Shown here: positions 1 to 10,397 of the stretch, piece by piece | Numbering within the stretch: the first letter of the stretch is position 1 | Layout of the letters: every line of letters starts with the position of its first letter | The notes under the pieces: model-generated | Databases searched by the model: none | What the model saw: the letters and a program-made list of their open reading frames with translations, nothing else | What the model was told of the DNA's origin: nothing | Program-made: the position numbers and the translations under genes | NCBI GenBank assembly: GCA_009763385.1 | Contig: CM019823.1 | Coordinates: 28,177,668-28,241,667, forward strand | DNA from: Coix lacryma-jobi var. lacryma-jobi | Lineage: Eukaryota > Streptophyta > Magnoliopsida > Poales > Poaceae | Direction of reading: 5' to 3' | DNA length: 64,000 nucleotides

Positions 1-340
1 TCAAGGGGGAGCGATACCCTTGCGCGGGTGCTCCAATGAGGACTAGGGGGGTGTGCCGACACCTAGATACCTCGGCAAAAAGATCGTCGTGTCATCTCTA
101 CTCTCTTCTCTACGCATTTACCTTTGAGCAATTCAATTTCGCATTTACTTGTTGTTCTTTCGTAAGTTGAATTGCCATGCTAGAGTAGAAATGGTTTAGC
201 GATAGTCTTTTGTGCAATTGATTCTTGTCAAACACACTTCTAGGCACAAGGGGGTTAATTGAGGCTTGATAGGTTTTATTATCGAAAGAAGTTTTAGAAA
301 AGCCCAATTCACCCCCCTCTTGGGCATCTTGATCCTTTCA
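1..340 (+). mobile_element. LTR 3' part (element D), copia SIRE/Maximus-like, partial
   Basis: The stretch ends with a C-rich segment and then CTTGGGCATCTTGATCCTTTCA-type sequence, ending in CA at 340. Nearly the same terminal signature closes the E LTR at 6123 and the G LTR at 19537, so this is the end of a related LTR. At 341 the sequence passes directly into codons for a copia RNase H region (S-L-L-Y-L-T-A-S-R-P-D), so D is inserted inside the pol gene of element E. The expected 5-bp target duplication would be GCTTG (341-345). The upstream copy and the LTR start lie outside the window, so solo LTR and full element cannot be told apart. Confidence 0.7.
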
Positions 341-996
341 GCTTGTTATATTTGACCGCATCTAGGCCCGACATCATGTTTAGTGTGTGCATGTGTGCTC
401 GCTTTCAAGCCGATCCTAGGGAATCACATTTCATAGCGGTGAAGAGAATTCTTAGGTACCTAAAGCACACCCCAAGCGTTGGCCTTTGGTATCCCAAAGG
501 AGCTAACTTCCAACTAGTTGGGTATTCCGATTCGGATTACGCGGGTTGCAAAGTAGATAGAAAAAGCACATCCGAAGGGTGCCATTTGCTTGGGAGATCA
601 CTAGTGTCATGGAGTTCAAAGAAGCAAAATAGTGTGGCCTTGTCTACCGCCGAGGCAGAATACATAGCCGCGGGTGCTTGTTGTGCACAAATCCTTTACA
701 TGAAACAAACCCTTTTAGACTATGGTGTAGTTCTAGAAAGGGTACCTTTGTTGTGTGACAATGAGAGCGCGGTTAAGCTTGCTAACAACTCGGTTCAACA
801 CTCTCGCACAAAGCACATAGATATTCGCCATCATTTTCTTAGAGACCATGTTTCCAAGAAAGACATATCCTTAGAGGGAGTTAGAACCGAAGATCAATTG
901 GCGGATATCTTCACAAAACCCCTAGATGAAAACACTCTTTGTAGATTGCGAAGTGAGCTAAATGTGCTTGATCTAAGTAACTTTGTCAAAAGGTGA
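341..996 (+). pseudogene. Copia pol fragment (end of RT and RNase H) of element E
   Basis: About 217 codons encode the C-terminal part of a Ty1/copia polyprotein. Visible marks are LTASRPDIMFSV (end of the RT connection), the RNase H motif GYSDSDYAGCKVDRKST, the acidic-residue motif STAEAEYIAA, the CDNESAVKLANN motif, and the closing ADIFTKPL box typical of plant copia elements. The frame stays open to the TGA at 994-996. The N-terminal polyprotein (gag, protease, integrase, most of RT) is missing because the LTR of element D interrupts it at 340/341. No host function is expected. The sequence resembles the SIRE/Maximus lineage, which is my inference from the RNase H sequence and the long 3' non-coding region. 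Confidence 0.85.
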
Positions 997-3900
997 AAGG
1001 GGGTTGTCTTTGCATTGCATTGTATCATATGCCATGTTTAAATTATGCTATGCACATAGGCTTGTCAGACGTGGTTAAGATAACCGCCCTAAAAGTGTGT
1101 GAAGAAGCTTACCCATGAGCAAACTTGACAAGAAGAGAAGAATTGTAAAAATTATCAAATCTGTCCAGAAATCTGAAATTTTGAGTTAGCTGCTTTCAAG
1201 CATGGATTTGGAGCTTCAAACACTGATGAATTGACCTGAAACTTTGTGAGCATGCTATATATATCTAGTACTTGTTGTTGTACAGTTGGGATGCAGTCTG
1301 GTTTAGAAGAAAATCAGTTTTAGTTGAATTTTGTCAGCCTCAGCACTGCAGTTTCAGACTTGAGCAGTTTTGGTACAAAATAGATTTGACTGATCAAATG
1401 GAATCTAAATGGGCTAAAATTTTGACAGCAGTTAGAGGACTCATAGATGAACATTTCTACCAAATTTCATGCATATTGGACCTGTAATCGGAGAGATATG
1501 AATTTTTCACCAAGCAAGACAGAATCTGAAAATTACTGCATGAAGTTGGATTGCATTGCAACAACAAGTTTCAGTTGGCTCTCAAGTTGGTCATGAAGAA
1601 TCAGTGAAGATGAGAAGCATCAGTTTGGTCCAAAGGAGTTCAAATGAGAGAGAAGGACACATACAAGTATCCAAAGGAGTTGGAACCAAATTGCAAGCAA
1701 GCTTGAAGGAGTTTGAAATCAATTGGAATGTAGTGTAAACTTCTCCCTTGACCCCAGGATCATTGATATGCATGAGTGTACTTTGTGTACTCTTGTATGC
1801 ACAAATTAAGGGGGAGTTTACTCTATATCTTGTGGGACAAATGGCTTCTCTCAAGTTTAAATTGTGCAGTTCCACACATTGCAAGGATGGATGTTCCTTC
1901 GGATTCACATTGGGTACTTCACAGTTCCCATGGAGGTCTTGGTCTTTATAAACCAAGTTCTCCCGGCTTAGTGTCAAATGCCCCAATCCTTAGTGGAACA
2001 TGATTCTAATGAGTTGGAGAAAATAACTGAAGGGTGGACTCTCATCATCAAATTACTACTCTAAAGCTCATCAAGTGCACATGATCCATCCTATTGATCA
2101 ACCAAGACCTTGTCAATAAAGAGTGGTAACTCCTAGTTCATAATTTGCAAATTTCATGAACTTTACCATTTGCTTTCTATGTGAGTTGCTTTAGGTAAAG
2201 AAAGAACTAAGAACTTAATTTGGATCTTGGATGATCACCAAAGCTCTAGTTCACCACATTTCATCAAAAGAAAACTATGGCCATCCAAATCATTGAAATC
2301 TTACTTATATGATGGTCATGTCAATCAAAATTTATGTGGTGATCTCTCTACCTTAGTGGTATGTTTCCTTTGGCATAATTTTAATTGTTGCAAATTTGGT
2401 ATGCCTTGACCAAGATATAGGATGTACTCCTCTAAACTCTTAAACCGTTTCAAGTGCATTTTACAAGTAATTCGAGTACTTGATGCACATATTAAGGGAG
2501 AGCCATTCTATGTCTTGTGTCTTTTGGGACTAACATTTTCTTCTAGTGAACTTGTGTAGTCTCTTGGTAAGAATGAGTTTCTCTTGGGTATGCTACATAA
2601 CCAAATCAATCCAAATTGGTAAAGTTATCTCTCATATTCATTTGGATTGCAACTTTAACTCTTATGTAGCTACTCTCCATAATATAGCTTAAATTCCCTT
2701 GATTGGACTTAATTGACCAAAAGTGCATATGTTCTACTTTCCACATACATATGTATGCACTATCAAATAGGGGGAATTTAGTCTATGTTATGAGGTTTGC
2801 AAATAGTGATCCACATGCCTTCCACATCCAAATGGTCACTAGTTGTAAACTGTAGCTTGTGCAATTTAATGTTATCTCTTGTCTTTGTGAGCATTCCCTA
2901 GGAGACATCTAGGTGATATTATGAGATACGAGCATCCATTCCTATTGGCATCAACTTGTGAAGATTCCTTCCATTGGTGTCAAACTATGAAGATCATATT
3001 TCAATTGATATTGGTGGATAATCTTTCAATTTGGTATATCAAGAAATATGTCTTCAAATTGGTATCTCAAAATGACAACAAGAGCTAGCAATGGACTTTC
3101 AACTAAGATGAAGCACAAGTTTGAAATGTCTCCTTGAAGATGGTGAAAAGGAGAGATGGGCACAAATGAGATCTTTTGCTTAATGAAGTGCTAGGCCCAT
3201 CAAAGCACTAAATTCAAAATCATCATCATGGTGGAGAATATGAGGCTTAGAACAAAGGTATATCGCTCTATGAACATTTGTATTACCTTTGTGCATCTAG
3301 GCCCCTACATGCTAGAGTGTGCATGTGTATGCAATATTTTGAGTCACACCGCGAGTTTGTTCTTATGGTGACGATTAGAGAATGAGTTAGATATTTGGTT
3401 GATACCTCTTGTGGTGATTATGTGAGTTTGTCTCATGTTATGTCCCCTATGTGAGGTATGAGCTAAATATGCTAACCTCTTGAGAATGTTGACTTAAAGT
3501 GTTGCATACTTTGTTTGGTAGAAAAACATAGAAGAGAAATCATATATGCTAAACTCTTACCTACCTCTTGCCCTCACTTGTCTACCATCATTTCTTCTTT
3601 TTGGTGGGGAAATCCTTTTTGGAGATTAATGCCAAAGAGGGAGAAATATTGGGGGAGAGTGAGTGTAAGGAAGAGAGATTGATATGTGTACTTAAAGGAG
3701 TAAAAGAGAGGCATATAAGATTTGATGTGTGCAAGGATAGTTTAAATTGATGCTTTTGATAAGGAACCTTTATACTAATGTGCGACATTCATGCCTTGAG
3801 TGCCTGTTTCTCTAGTGTTGGTCAGGCAAGTGCGGCAGTGCCGCTCTCTAGTGCGGCAGTGCCGCCCTCTGCTGGCCAGCAATCTCTGAGTGCATGAATT

Positions 3901-4124
3901 GTCATGAGCATCACGGTTATCATGTTGACACCTTGCACCCCACGAATGCTAAGATATAAGAGAGTTTCCACACTTTCTCTTAAATATGTGCATTTGGCAT
4001 CTGAGGCCAAAATTTGAAATTCCTTTCAATGCACACATTTAGGGGGAGCTCACTATATCATAGCATTCAAAATCTTCATGATTATCAACCTCTTGTAAGC
4101 TTTAATTGTGTTGTCATCAATCAC
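997..4124 (+). mobile_element. Long 3' non-coding internal region of element E
   Basis: About 3.1 kb lie between the pol stop and the polypurine tract of E. No ORF of convincing length or similarity is present. Long 3' spacers of this kind are common in SIRE/Maximus copia elements, where an env-like ORF may sit; I see none here. Several GGGGGAG purine blocks occur (near 1810 and 2770), and two CGGCAGTGCCG palindromes lie near 3830-3876. Confidence 0.6.
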
Positions 4125-4139
4125 CAAAAAGGGGGAGAT
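4125..4139 (+). other. Polypurine tract of element E
   Basis: The purine block AAAAAGGGGGAGAT directly precedes the LTR start TGTAAGTGCATC at 4140. It is the expected plus-strand primer site for reverse transcription and fixes the LTR boundary. Confidence 0.8.
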
Positions 4140-6123
4140 TGTAAGTGCATCTAGCCCTTAGTGGGTTTTGGTGAATTGAGTGACAACATAATTAAAGGTC
4201 TAACAAGTTTGCTAAGTGTATCAAAGGTTCAACAAGAAAAGCAAACTTGATGATATTCCACATAGTGTTGAAATGAAGGCCAAAATTGTGTATTGTTGTA
4301 TTGGAAGATCATGGAAACAATCTTGTTCAAGCAAAAGACAACAATGCAAATAGAGTTGATGATATGGCTTCTATGTTGTGGGATATCATGGCATCATGAG
4401 AAAGAAAACATATTTGGCAAATGACAAGTGAGACATGGATTGATGATTTTGGAATGGTCTCAACAATGGGTTGCTTTTCATGAGCAAGAAGAGTTTGATA
4501 GTGAACTAGCTTTGATCAAGGTTGAAGAATGAATCAAGAATGCATAAGTGAGTAAATGGCAAGCAAAGCTGAAATGACAAAGGACACAACTCATATTGGA
4601 TATAAGTCGTTCTCTACTTTGGTTTGCTTGTATGAATAAAGATTTGGGAAATCACTTTGCATTGCTTTGATCAAGCTAGAAGTATGAAGATGGAGATTGA
4701 AGTGAGTGTTGAGTGTCAAGCCAAAAAGGAGAGGATATAAGGAATCGTGAATTGGCTTGACCATATTAATTATGATCCATATATGTCTCTATGTGAGTCA
4801 AACTAAAGCTTGATTGATCTCAACATTCATATCTATAAGATGTTCAAGCAAGGATCACAATATTGAAGAAATGGTTTTCAATGGATGCTCAATATGATGT
4901 GACTTGAGTGTGGCTTGATAAGGTGAAGATAGCAAGGAAAGGACTTCGAGGTACTAAGCGAAGGTGAAGGTCAAGAGACCGAGGTACTATGGCTAGGGTG
5001 AAGAAGAGAGTACTTGCATTGAGTCGAGGTACTAATCAAGCTATGAGGATTCATATTGTGTTGAGGATCAAATCATTAGTGGAAGTGACTTGAAGCCATG
5101 GATTGAACTCATATGTGTGGAAATGGTTCAAGTCACATGCTCAAGGTGTGCTTGCTCAAAGAAAGGAGACAAAGATGATTGCAACCCCTTTTGAAGTGAT
5201 ATCAAGAAGAAATGGCATATGAAGACATTGAAGACTCAAGTGGTTAAAATGGTTATATTTTCCTTATCTTGAGTATAGTTATGCCGTACTATCAAGGGGG
5301 ATGCAATACGAATCATAGACAAGTCTCAAGTGCTCAAACTAACCGAACCCGAGTGCTAACATGAGAGAAAACACTTAGCACTGCACCTGCACTTGTTGAT
5401 CTTGGGCTTGTTTTCTGTAGGGTTGGATAGCCCTTGAAACAAGCTTTCCGGAAAGTCCAAGATCACTGAAAACGGAGTTCGGAGTAAAAAGTTATGGCGT
5501 TTTTCGTGAGGTCGCCTGTGCTGTCTCAGGGAGCTGCGGCAGTGCCGCTCTGTCGGGCGGCAGTGCCGGGCTAAGAGCGGCAGTGCCGGGCCTGTACAGC
5601 CAGTAACGGCTAGTTTCTGACCTCTAATGGCTAGTTTTGAGTGTGGGGGGTATATATACCCACCCCACGCCTCCAGATGAGGCTGCTGATGCTCAGTTCA
5701 CTCCCAACCATTCCCAAGCCATTTGAGAGCTCTCCCAACCCTCTCTTTATGAGAGTGACATGCTTAGTGCGTGATTAAGTGTTGGGGCTGTGTGATTAAG
5801 AGCTAGAGAGCAGATTAGAGCCTTCCAAACCTTGAGCACTTGTCGGGCTTCGTCGATCTTCGTTGTGCATCTTTTACTCTTGGAGGTTCAGGAAACCAAG
5901 AGCAACACTTCCATTCATATAGATCTGGTTTTCTGTGGCTAGTTTTTGAATTGTAGGCTCAGGCAGTTTGTTGGCACGGCAGTACCGTGCTGAGGCCGAC
6001 AGTGTCGGGGTGCGGCAGTGTCGGGCTAAGGGCGATAGTGCCGGGCATCTCTAACAAAGTTTTGAGCTGTGATTTTTAACGGGCCTATTCACCCCCCCTC
6101 TAGGCGACATCAAGGTCCTTTCA
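4140..6123 (+). repeat. 3' LTR of copia element E (about 1984 bp)
   Basis: It starts TGTAAGTGCATCTAG right after a polypurine tract and ends ...GGTCCTTTCA at 6123, giving the TG...CA ends. Orientation is +. The LTR carries clusters of an 11-bp palindrome (CGGCAGTGCCG and variants) near 5535-5592 and 5973-6047. The matching 5' LTR is upstream of the window. The 5 bp after it, GAGGC (6124-6128), would be one half of the target duplication. Confidence 0.8.
5535..6047. repeat. Clusters of the short palindrome CGGCAGTGCCG in the E LTR
   Basis: GCGGCAGTGCCG and one- or two-base variants (CGGCAGTACCG, CGACAGTGTCGG, CGATAGTGCCG) occur seven times in two clusters, 5535-5592 and 5973-6047. Two more copies occur at 3830-3876 in the E internal region. 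Each copy is close to perfectly self-complementary. Confidence 0.75.
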
Positions 6124-7097
6124 GAGGCAAAGGACGCGTCCGATGTACATCTGGCAGTTTTGAACCTCTCTGGACGGGCATCGGAGCGTCCGATGCTAAC
6201 ACATCGGCGCGTCCGATGCCCCTTTAAGCGGCGCGTTTAGTTCCTCTAATGACATACCGGCCCCACTCGTCATATCCATTCGCCTTCTTCCTCCTCGCGC
6301 CCAACCGCCTGAGCCCGAATCCGCGCCGCCGCCCCGACTCTAACCCTAGCTCCGCCGTGCCCGCGTCGTCGTGCTCTCGCCGCCCGTCCACCCTCGTGCC
6401 GGTCCGCCACTGCACCGCCGTGACTTCCCCGCCACAGCCGACCTCGCCCTCGCGCATCCCTCGCCGGGCCGCCTTCTCGAGCTCGCCCGGAGCATTCGTC
6501 GGCGCCCGCTTCCTGCTCGCCGGCGTTCCTCCCCTCGACCACGGGCGTATACTCCTCTCCTACGTCTTCCTTCCCGGCACTCAGCAACCACCCACAGTGA
6601 GCCCCTACCTCCCTTTACATATCCATGCTCACCTCGTGTTCGACACAATGCCCCAATGACCGTTCTCTCTATTCATAACCCCGTTTTCGCCCATTTTTCG
6701 TGCAGCCCTCCTTGGCGTGACTCATGGGTGTCGGAACGTCAGTGTCTCCCCTCTCCTTTGGTTTGGTTCGTCAGTTCGTCAGGTAGCAACGCCATCTCCA
6801 TCTCTTATCTACCTGCTTTGCTTCCATAGACCTTTCTCGCCTCTAGACTATATATGCTTATATATTTCCGCTCTCTATCTCGCAACGAGTCAGTGGCCAC
6901 GATCAGTTGGCAGTGACAGCTAACCCGGGGCCAAGCCCGCGCGGGTAAGGATTGAGGCCAAGCCTCGCGAGTGACAGCGCCAGAGGGTCAGTGACAGGGG
7001 GAGTTGGCAGTTCAGTTGTCAGTTTTGGGTTGTCAGGGCTTCCTTCAGCGGCAGTTCAGAGCTTCTCTCAGTGTAGTTACTTCCGTTCTTGTCAGCC
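6124..7097 (+). mobile_element. 5' leader region of element G
   Basis: This is the sequence between the E insertion and the ATG of the G gag-like ORF. It opens with three copies of a CATCGGACGCGTCCGATG-type palindrome (6130-6220), the same motif found in the G 3' LTR near 19380-19470. A GC-rich stretch follows (6250-6560) with short open frames that I judge non-coding. No primer-binding site is visible, so the G 5' LTR is probably upstream of the window, displaced by the E insertion. Confidence 0.55.
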
Positions 7098-9662
7098 ATG
7101 CCGCGCTGCAAGAACATTGGTGGTGGCCCAGGGGACTCACCTTCGCGTCCTCCCCCTTTCGGTCAGCGGCCCGGGAAGGGGAAGCTGATTACGCGCCGGA
7201 AGCGCACCAGGGAGCAGCGTGAGGCAGACCAGGCCAGAGAGGTTGCGACTGCCGCAGAGCGTGCCGAGCAGGGAGGTCGTTCTGGAGGACTCAAGATCGA
7301 GGATCAGTTGTCCCTAGAGCAGCGCAGAGCTATAGAGCAGGCTGAGCAGTTCCACCACTCACCGACTGGCACGCTTATGGCTGCTGGTCGCCGAACGACG
7401 TTCGCGTCTCCGGGAGTGGAGCCCGAGAGCTTAGGGCAGGGCCAGGCAGAGGTCGAGGTAGCTGAGGCAGAGGCAGAGGCACCAGAGGCCGAGGCAGAGG
7501 AGGAGGTCCCCGAGGAGGTACCCTGGCGTCGGTCCACTCGTCGCAGGACAGCGGTGCCACCCCAGCCCGATGTCCCTCTGCGGGGAGCACGTGCTCCGTC
7601 GAGGCGTGCGCCCCCGCCGATCCCGCGACTGGACCTCCGGGCGGCCACTTGCTCTCAGATTCAGACTCTGAGGCTAGTACCAGTGGAGCAGTGGTTTCCC
7701 CACGAGAGGCAGCAGCAGGCCAGCGCAGACTTCTACACCGTGCTGCAGGAGGACTTTTACCAGGGCTACCGGAACGCCAGTATTTGTCTTCGCTCTCAGC
7801 GCGTGTGTCCGCTAAAGGTCGTGGTTACAGCAGCAAGAGAGCAGATCCGCCCCATACTCACCTATCTACCTAGTCTGGCATACCTTCTAGGGCAGTCTGG
7901 CTCGTACATTGAGGATTGGGTCTTCCAGTTCTATGCTTCACTTTGGGTGCACCCGGACAGAGAGACCATTGAGTTTGCATTTCAGGGGGAGCACTACAGA
8001 CTCTTCTCGTCCGAGATCTGGAGTTGGTTTGGCTTGCGACACTCACAGACCTGGATCCACGACTTGTGCTACGACAGGACGGAGCCACCCCGCCGCCCTC
8101 ACGGTGGTGCCCAGCCGTCGACAGACTTGGTCCGCCCCTGCTTCACTGAGCCCTTCGGTGAGGGTTCGAGTCGCGCTCCTAGGGATCTCACCCCTACTAC
8201 TCGGATCCTCAACGAGGTTCTTCGGCGGACCTTGCTTCCCAGGGTTGGCTTCCGAGAGGGTCTTTCTAGACTGCAGCTATGGTTACTTGCATACCTGGTC
8301 AGGCAGCAGGAGTTCGACGTCTGGGACATGATTCTTTGTGAGATGGAGGACACAGTGGCAGAGGGCATCAAGGCCCGTAGGCAGCTTCCTTACGCTCACT
8401 GGATCTCATATATCCTTTGGAAGGTAGCTGTCACTACAGGGGGTCGTCCAGTTGAGTCTCTTACGCACTCCGCGACCGTGTTCCCCGAGTACAACATGAG
8501 TCAGTTGTTGGGACACGGCCGGGATCGCAGGCAGCAGTAGCAGCAGGATGCTCCGACCAGTTCATGACAGAGGCCTGAGGTCCCAGAGTCAGCTCAGGAG
8601 CAGGACGAGGCCGTTCAGGCCCTCGCAGAGGAGGAGCTAGCCGAGCTAGAGGGTGGTGCCACATACGTCGCAGAAGACCCCACCGATAGCTCTGATGAGG
8701 ATTACGAGCTCCCGCACCGCTTTCAGCCATGTGCTCACGATTCTTAGGCCGGGCCCAGTGGTACTGCTTCCTCCGACCCTGCACTTCTTGCTATTCTTGC
8801 ACGGATGGAGGAGCAGCAGCGGACTGTGACTCAGGATGTTCAGCGCTTAGCCCAGGAGCAACAGCGTTTGGCACAGCAGCAGGCTCAGGAGCGCTCAGAC
8901 GCCCTGCAGCGTCAGATGATGCAGTTACAGCAGCAGACGTTGAGCTTCATGGAGAGGGTTGCGAGCGGACCTCCCCAGTGGCAGTGGCAGCAGCCTCCCC
9001 CATCGCAGCAGATTCAGTGGCAGCCACCTGTACCACCTCAGCAGCAGCAGCAGTTTGGACAGCCACCGCCGTTTCCGCAGCAGCTCACGGGCCCCAGCTC
9101 TTCCCAGTTTACAAGCTTCACCACTCCTCCGGGCGGGCCCCCGCTTTTCAGTCCACTGCGGACCGGTTTCACTCCCAGGCTGACCGAGTCTGTGTTTGCG
9201 ACGACTGCTTTTGTCACTCGAGACTTCTCAGCCACCTTCAGTGAGCTCACTGGATTTCCCACTCCAGATCTTCCAGATCCAGTGCAGACGACGACGGCTC
9301 CAGTGACTTCTACCACTGAGACCCTCCCGAGCTCTGTCGCGTCTTCAGAGCAGACAGAGCCTGTGCAGTCCGAGACGACCACGATAGTTCAGCCTGAGTT
9401 GTCCGTTATTCCAGAGCTTCCGCACTCCGATACTCAGGTTGACACCACTACTGAGACTGCGACCGAGACAGCGCAGGCAGAGCAGTCAGTGCCCGAGCCG
9501 ACCCAGACCGCTACTCAGCAGCTTCCAGCTTCAGAGGGTCAGCAGGCTACCGGCGTGTCTACGTCCGACTCCGAGGAGTACCTCCAGCAGTTCGAGTTCA
9601 CTCAGCGCACTCCGGAGATGGCACCTGACTCGTCTGCACCACCTCCGCCCTCTGACGCTTAG
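7098..9662 (+). pseudogene. Gag-like protein of non-autonomous element G, with three in-frame stops
   Basis: The ATG at 7098 opens an 854-codon frame (to the TAG at 9660-9662) broken by TAG at 8538, TGA at 8565 and TAG at 8745; all three are in the same frame. Residues 1-75 are basic (GKGKLITRRKRTREQRE). An acidic Ala/Glu run follows (AEVEVAEAEAEAPEAEAEEE). The central part, about residues 200-400, contains IEDWVFQFYASLWVHPDRET and EIWSWFGL, resembling the putative plant transposon protein domain of grass LTR elements (recalled family, PF20167-like). The last third has a Gln-rich coiled-coil-like segment (MEEQQRTVTQDVQRLAQEQQ onward), a polyGln/Pro tract and a Ser/Thr/Glu-rich tail. There is no protease, integrase or RT. 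It probably acted as a structural protein using enzymes supplied by another element. Confidence 0.75.
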
Positions 9663-10103
9663 TTTGGCGCTTGATGTCAAAGGGGGAGAGTGGCCGAGTA
9701 TAGCGATAGGGGGAGTGATGTGAGAGGGTTTCGATGTCTTATGTTGTGTTTCTTTCACATACGCTCTTTACTTATCGCTTCTTTTGTGCATATTTATGCT
9801 ATATACTTATGATATGGACCTTTATGACATGTATGTGCTCACTATGATATATGATATGTCATGTCACTTCGTTTTGCTCATTACTTGCGCCTAATTCTCA
9901 CTTGGTTATGTATATGAGCTCTTTTACTCTTGCACTTGTTATTCACTCTAACTTGTTGAGTGCAGGATGATGGCATGATATGTATGAGCTTGCCCCTAAC
10001 CATTTGTTCTTATCCATTGCAAGTTCATACATGTCATGATTTAAAAACCTCTTCTCTTTATACTCGATCTCGTGTTGTCATCAATCACAAAAAAGGGGGA
10101 GAT
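9663..10103 (+). mobile_element. 3' non-coding region and polypurine tract of element G
   Basis: AT-rich sequence follows the gag-like ORF with no pol gene. It ends in the purine block AAAAAAGGGGGAGAT (10089-10103) directly before TGAACGCATC, the start of the G 3' LTR. The missing pol defines G as a non-autonomous element. Confidence 0.7.
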
Positions 10104-10167
10104 TGAACGCATCTTGGCCCCTACTGGTTTCGGTGATTGGATGAAACACAAGATTACTGTGACTAAC

Positions 10168-10280
10168 TGCTAGAATGGCTGATTCAATTGATGGGCTAAC
10201 CCTAGAAGGGTAGCAATGTAGTTGAGGTTACATGGGCCTCATGGGCCTTGCCACATGGGCCATATACTCATACTCCAACA
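10168..10280 (-). repeat. 3' LTR of copia element F (113 bp)
   Basis: In element orientation it starts TGTTGGAGTATGAG and ends CATTCTAGCA. It is preceded by a purine-rich tract and matches the other LTR except for three substitutions. Confidence 0.88.
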
Positions 10281-10397
10281 CTCCCCCGCAGTCTTAACTA
10301 CCGGCGCAGCGGAGTTACAGACTGGACATGAAAACAAACAACACACACGACTGGACATGAAAACAAACAACACACATGAGTCCCCCCACAGACGCAA

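Noticed and set aside
6224..6829. Several open frames on both strands before the G gag-like ORF
   Set aside because: They overlap each other in a GC-rich leader of a retrotransposon and have no recognisable domain.
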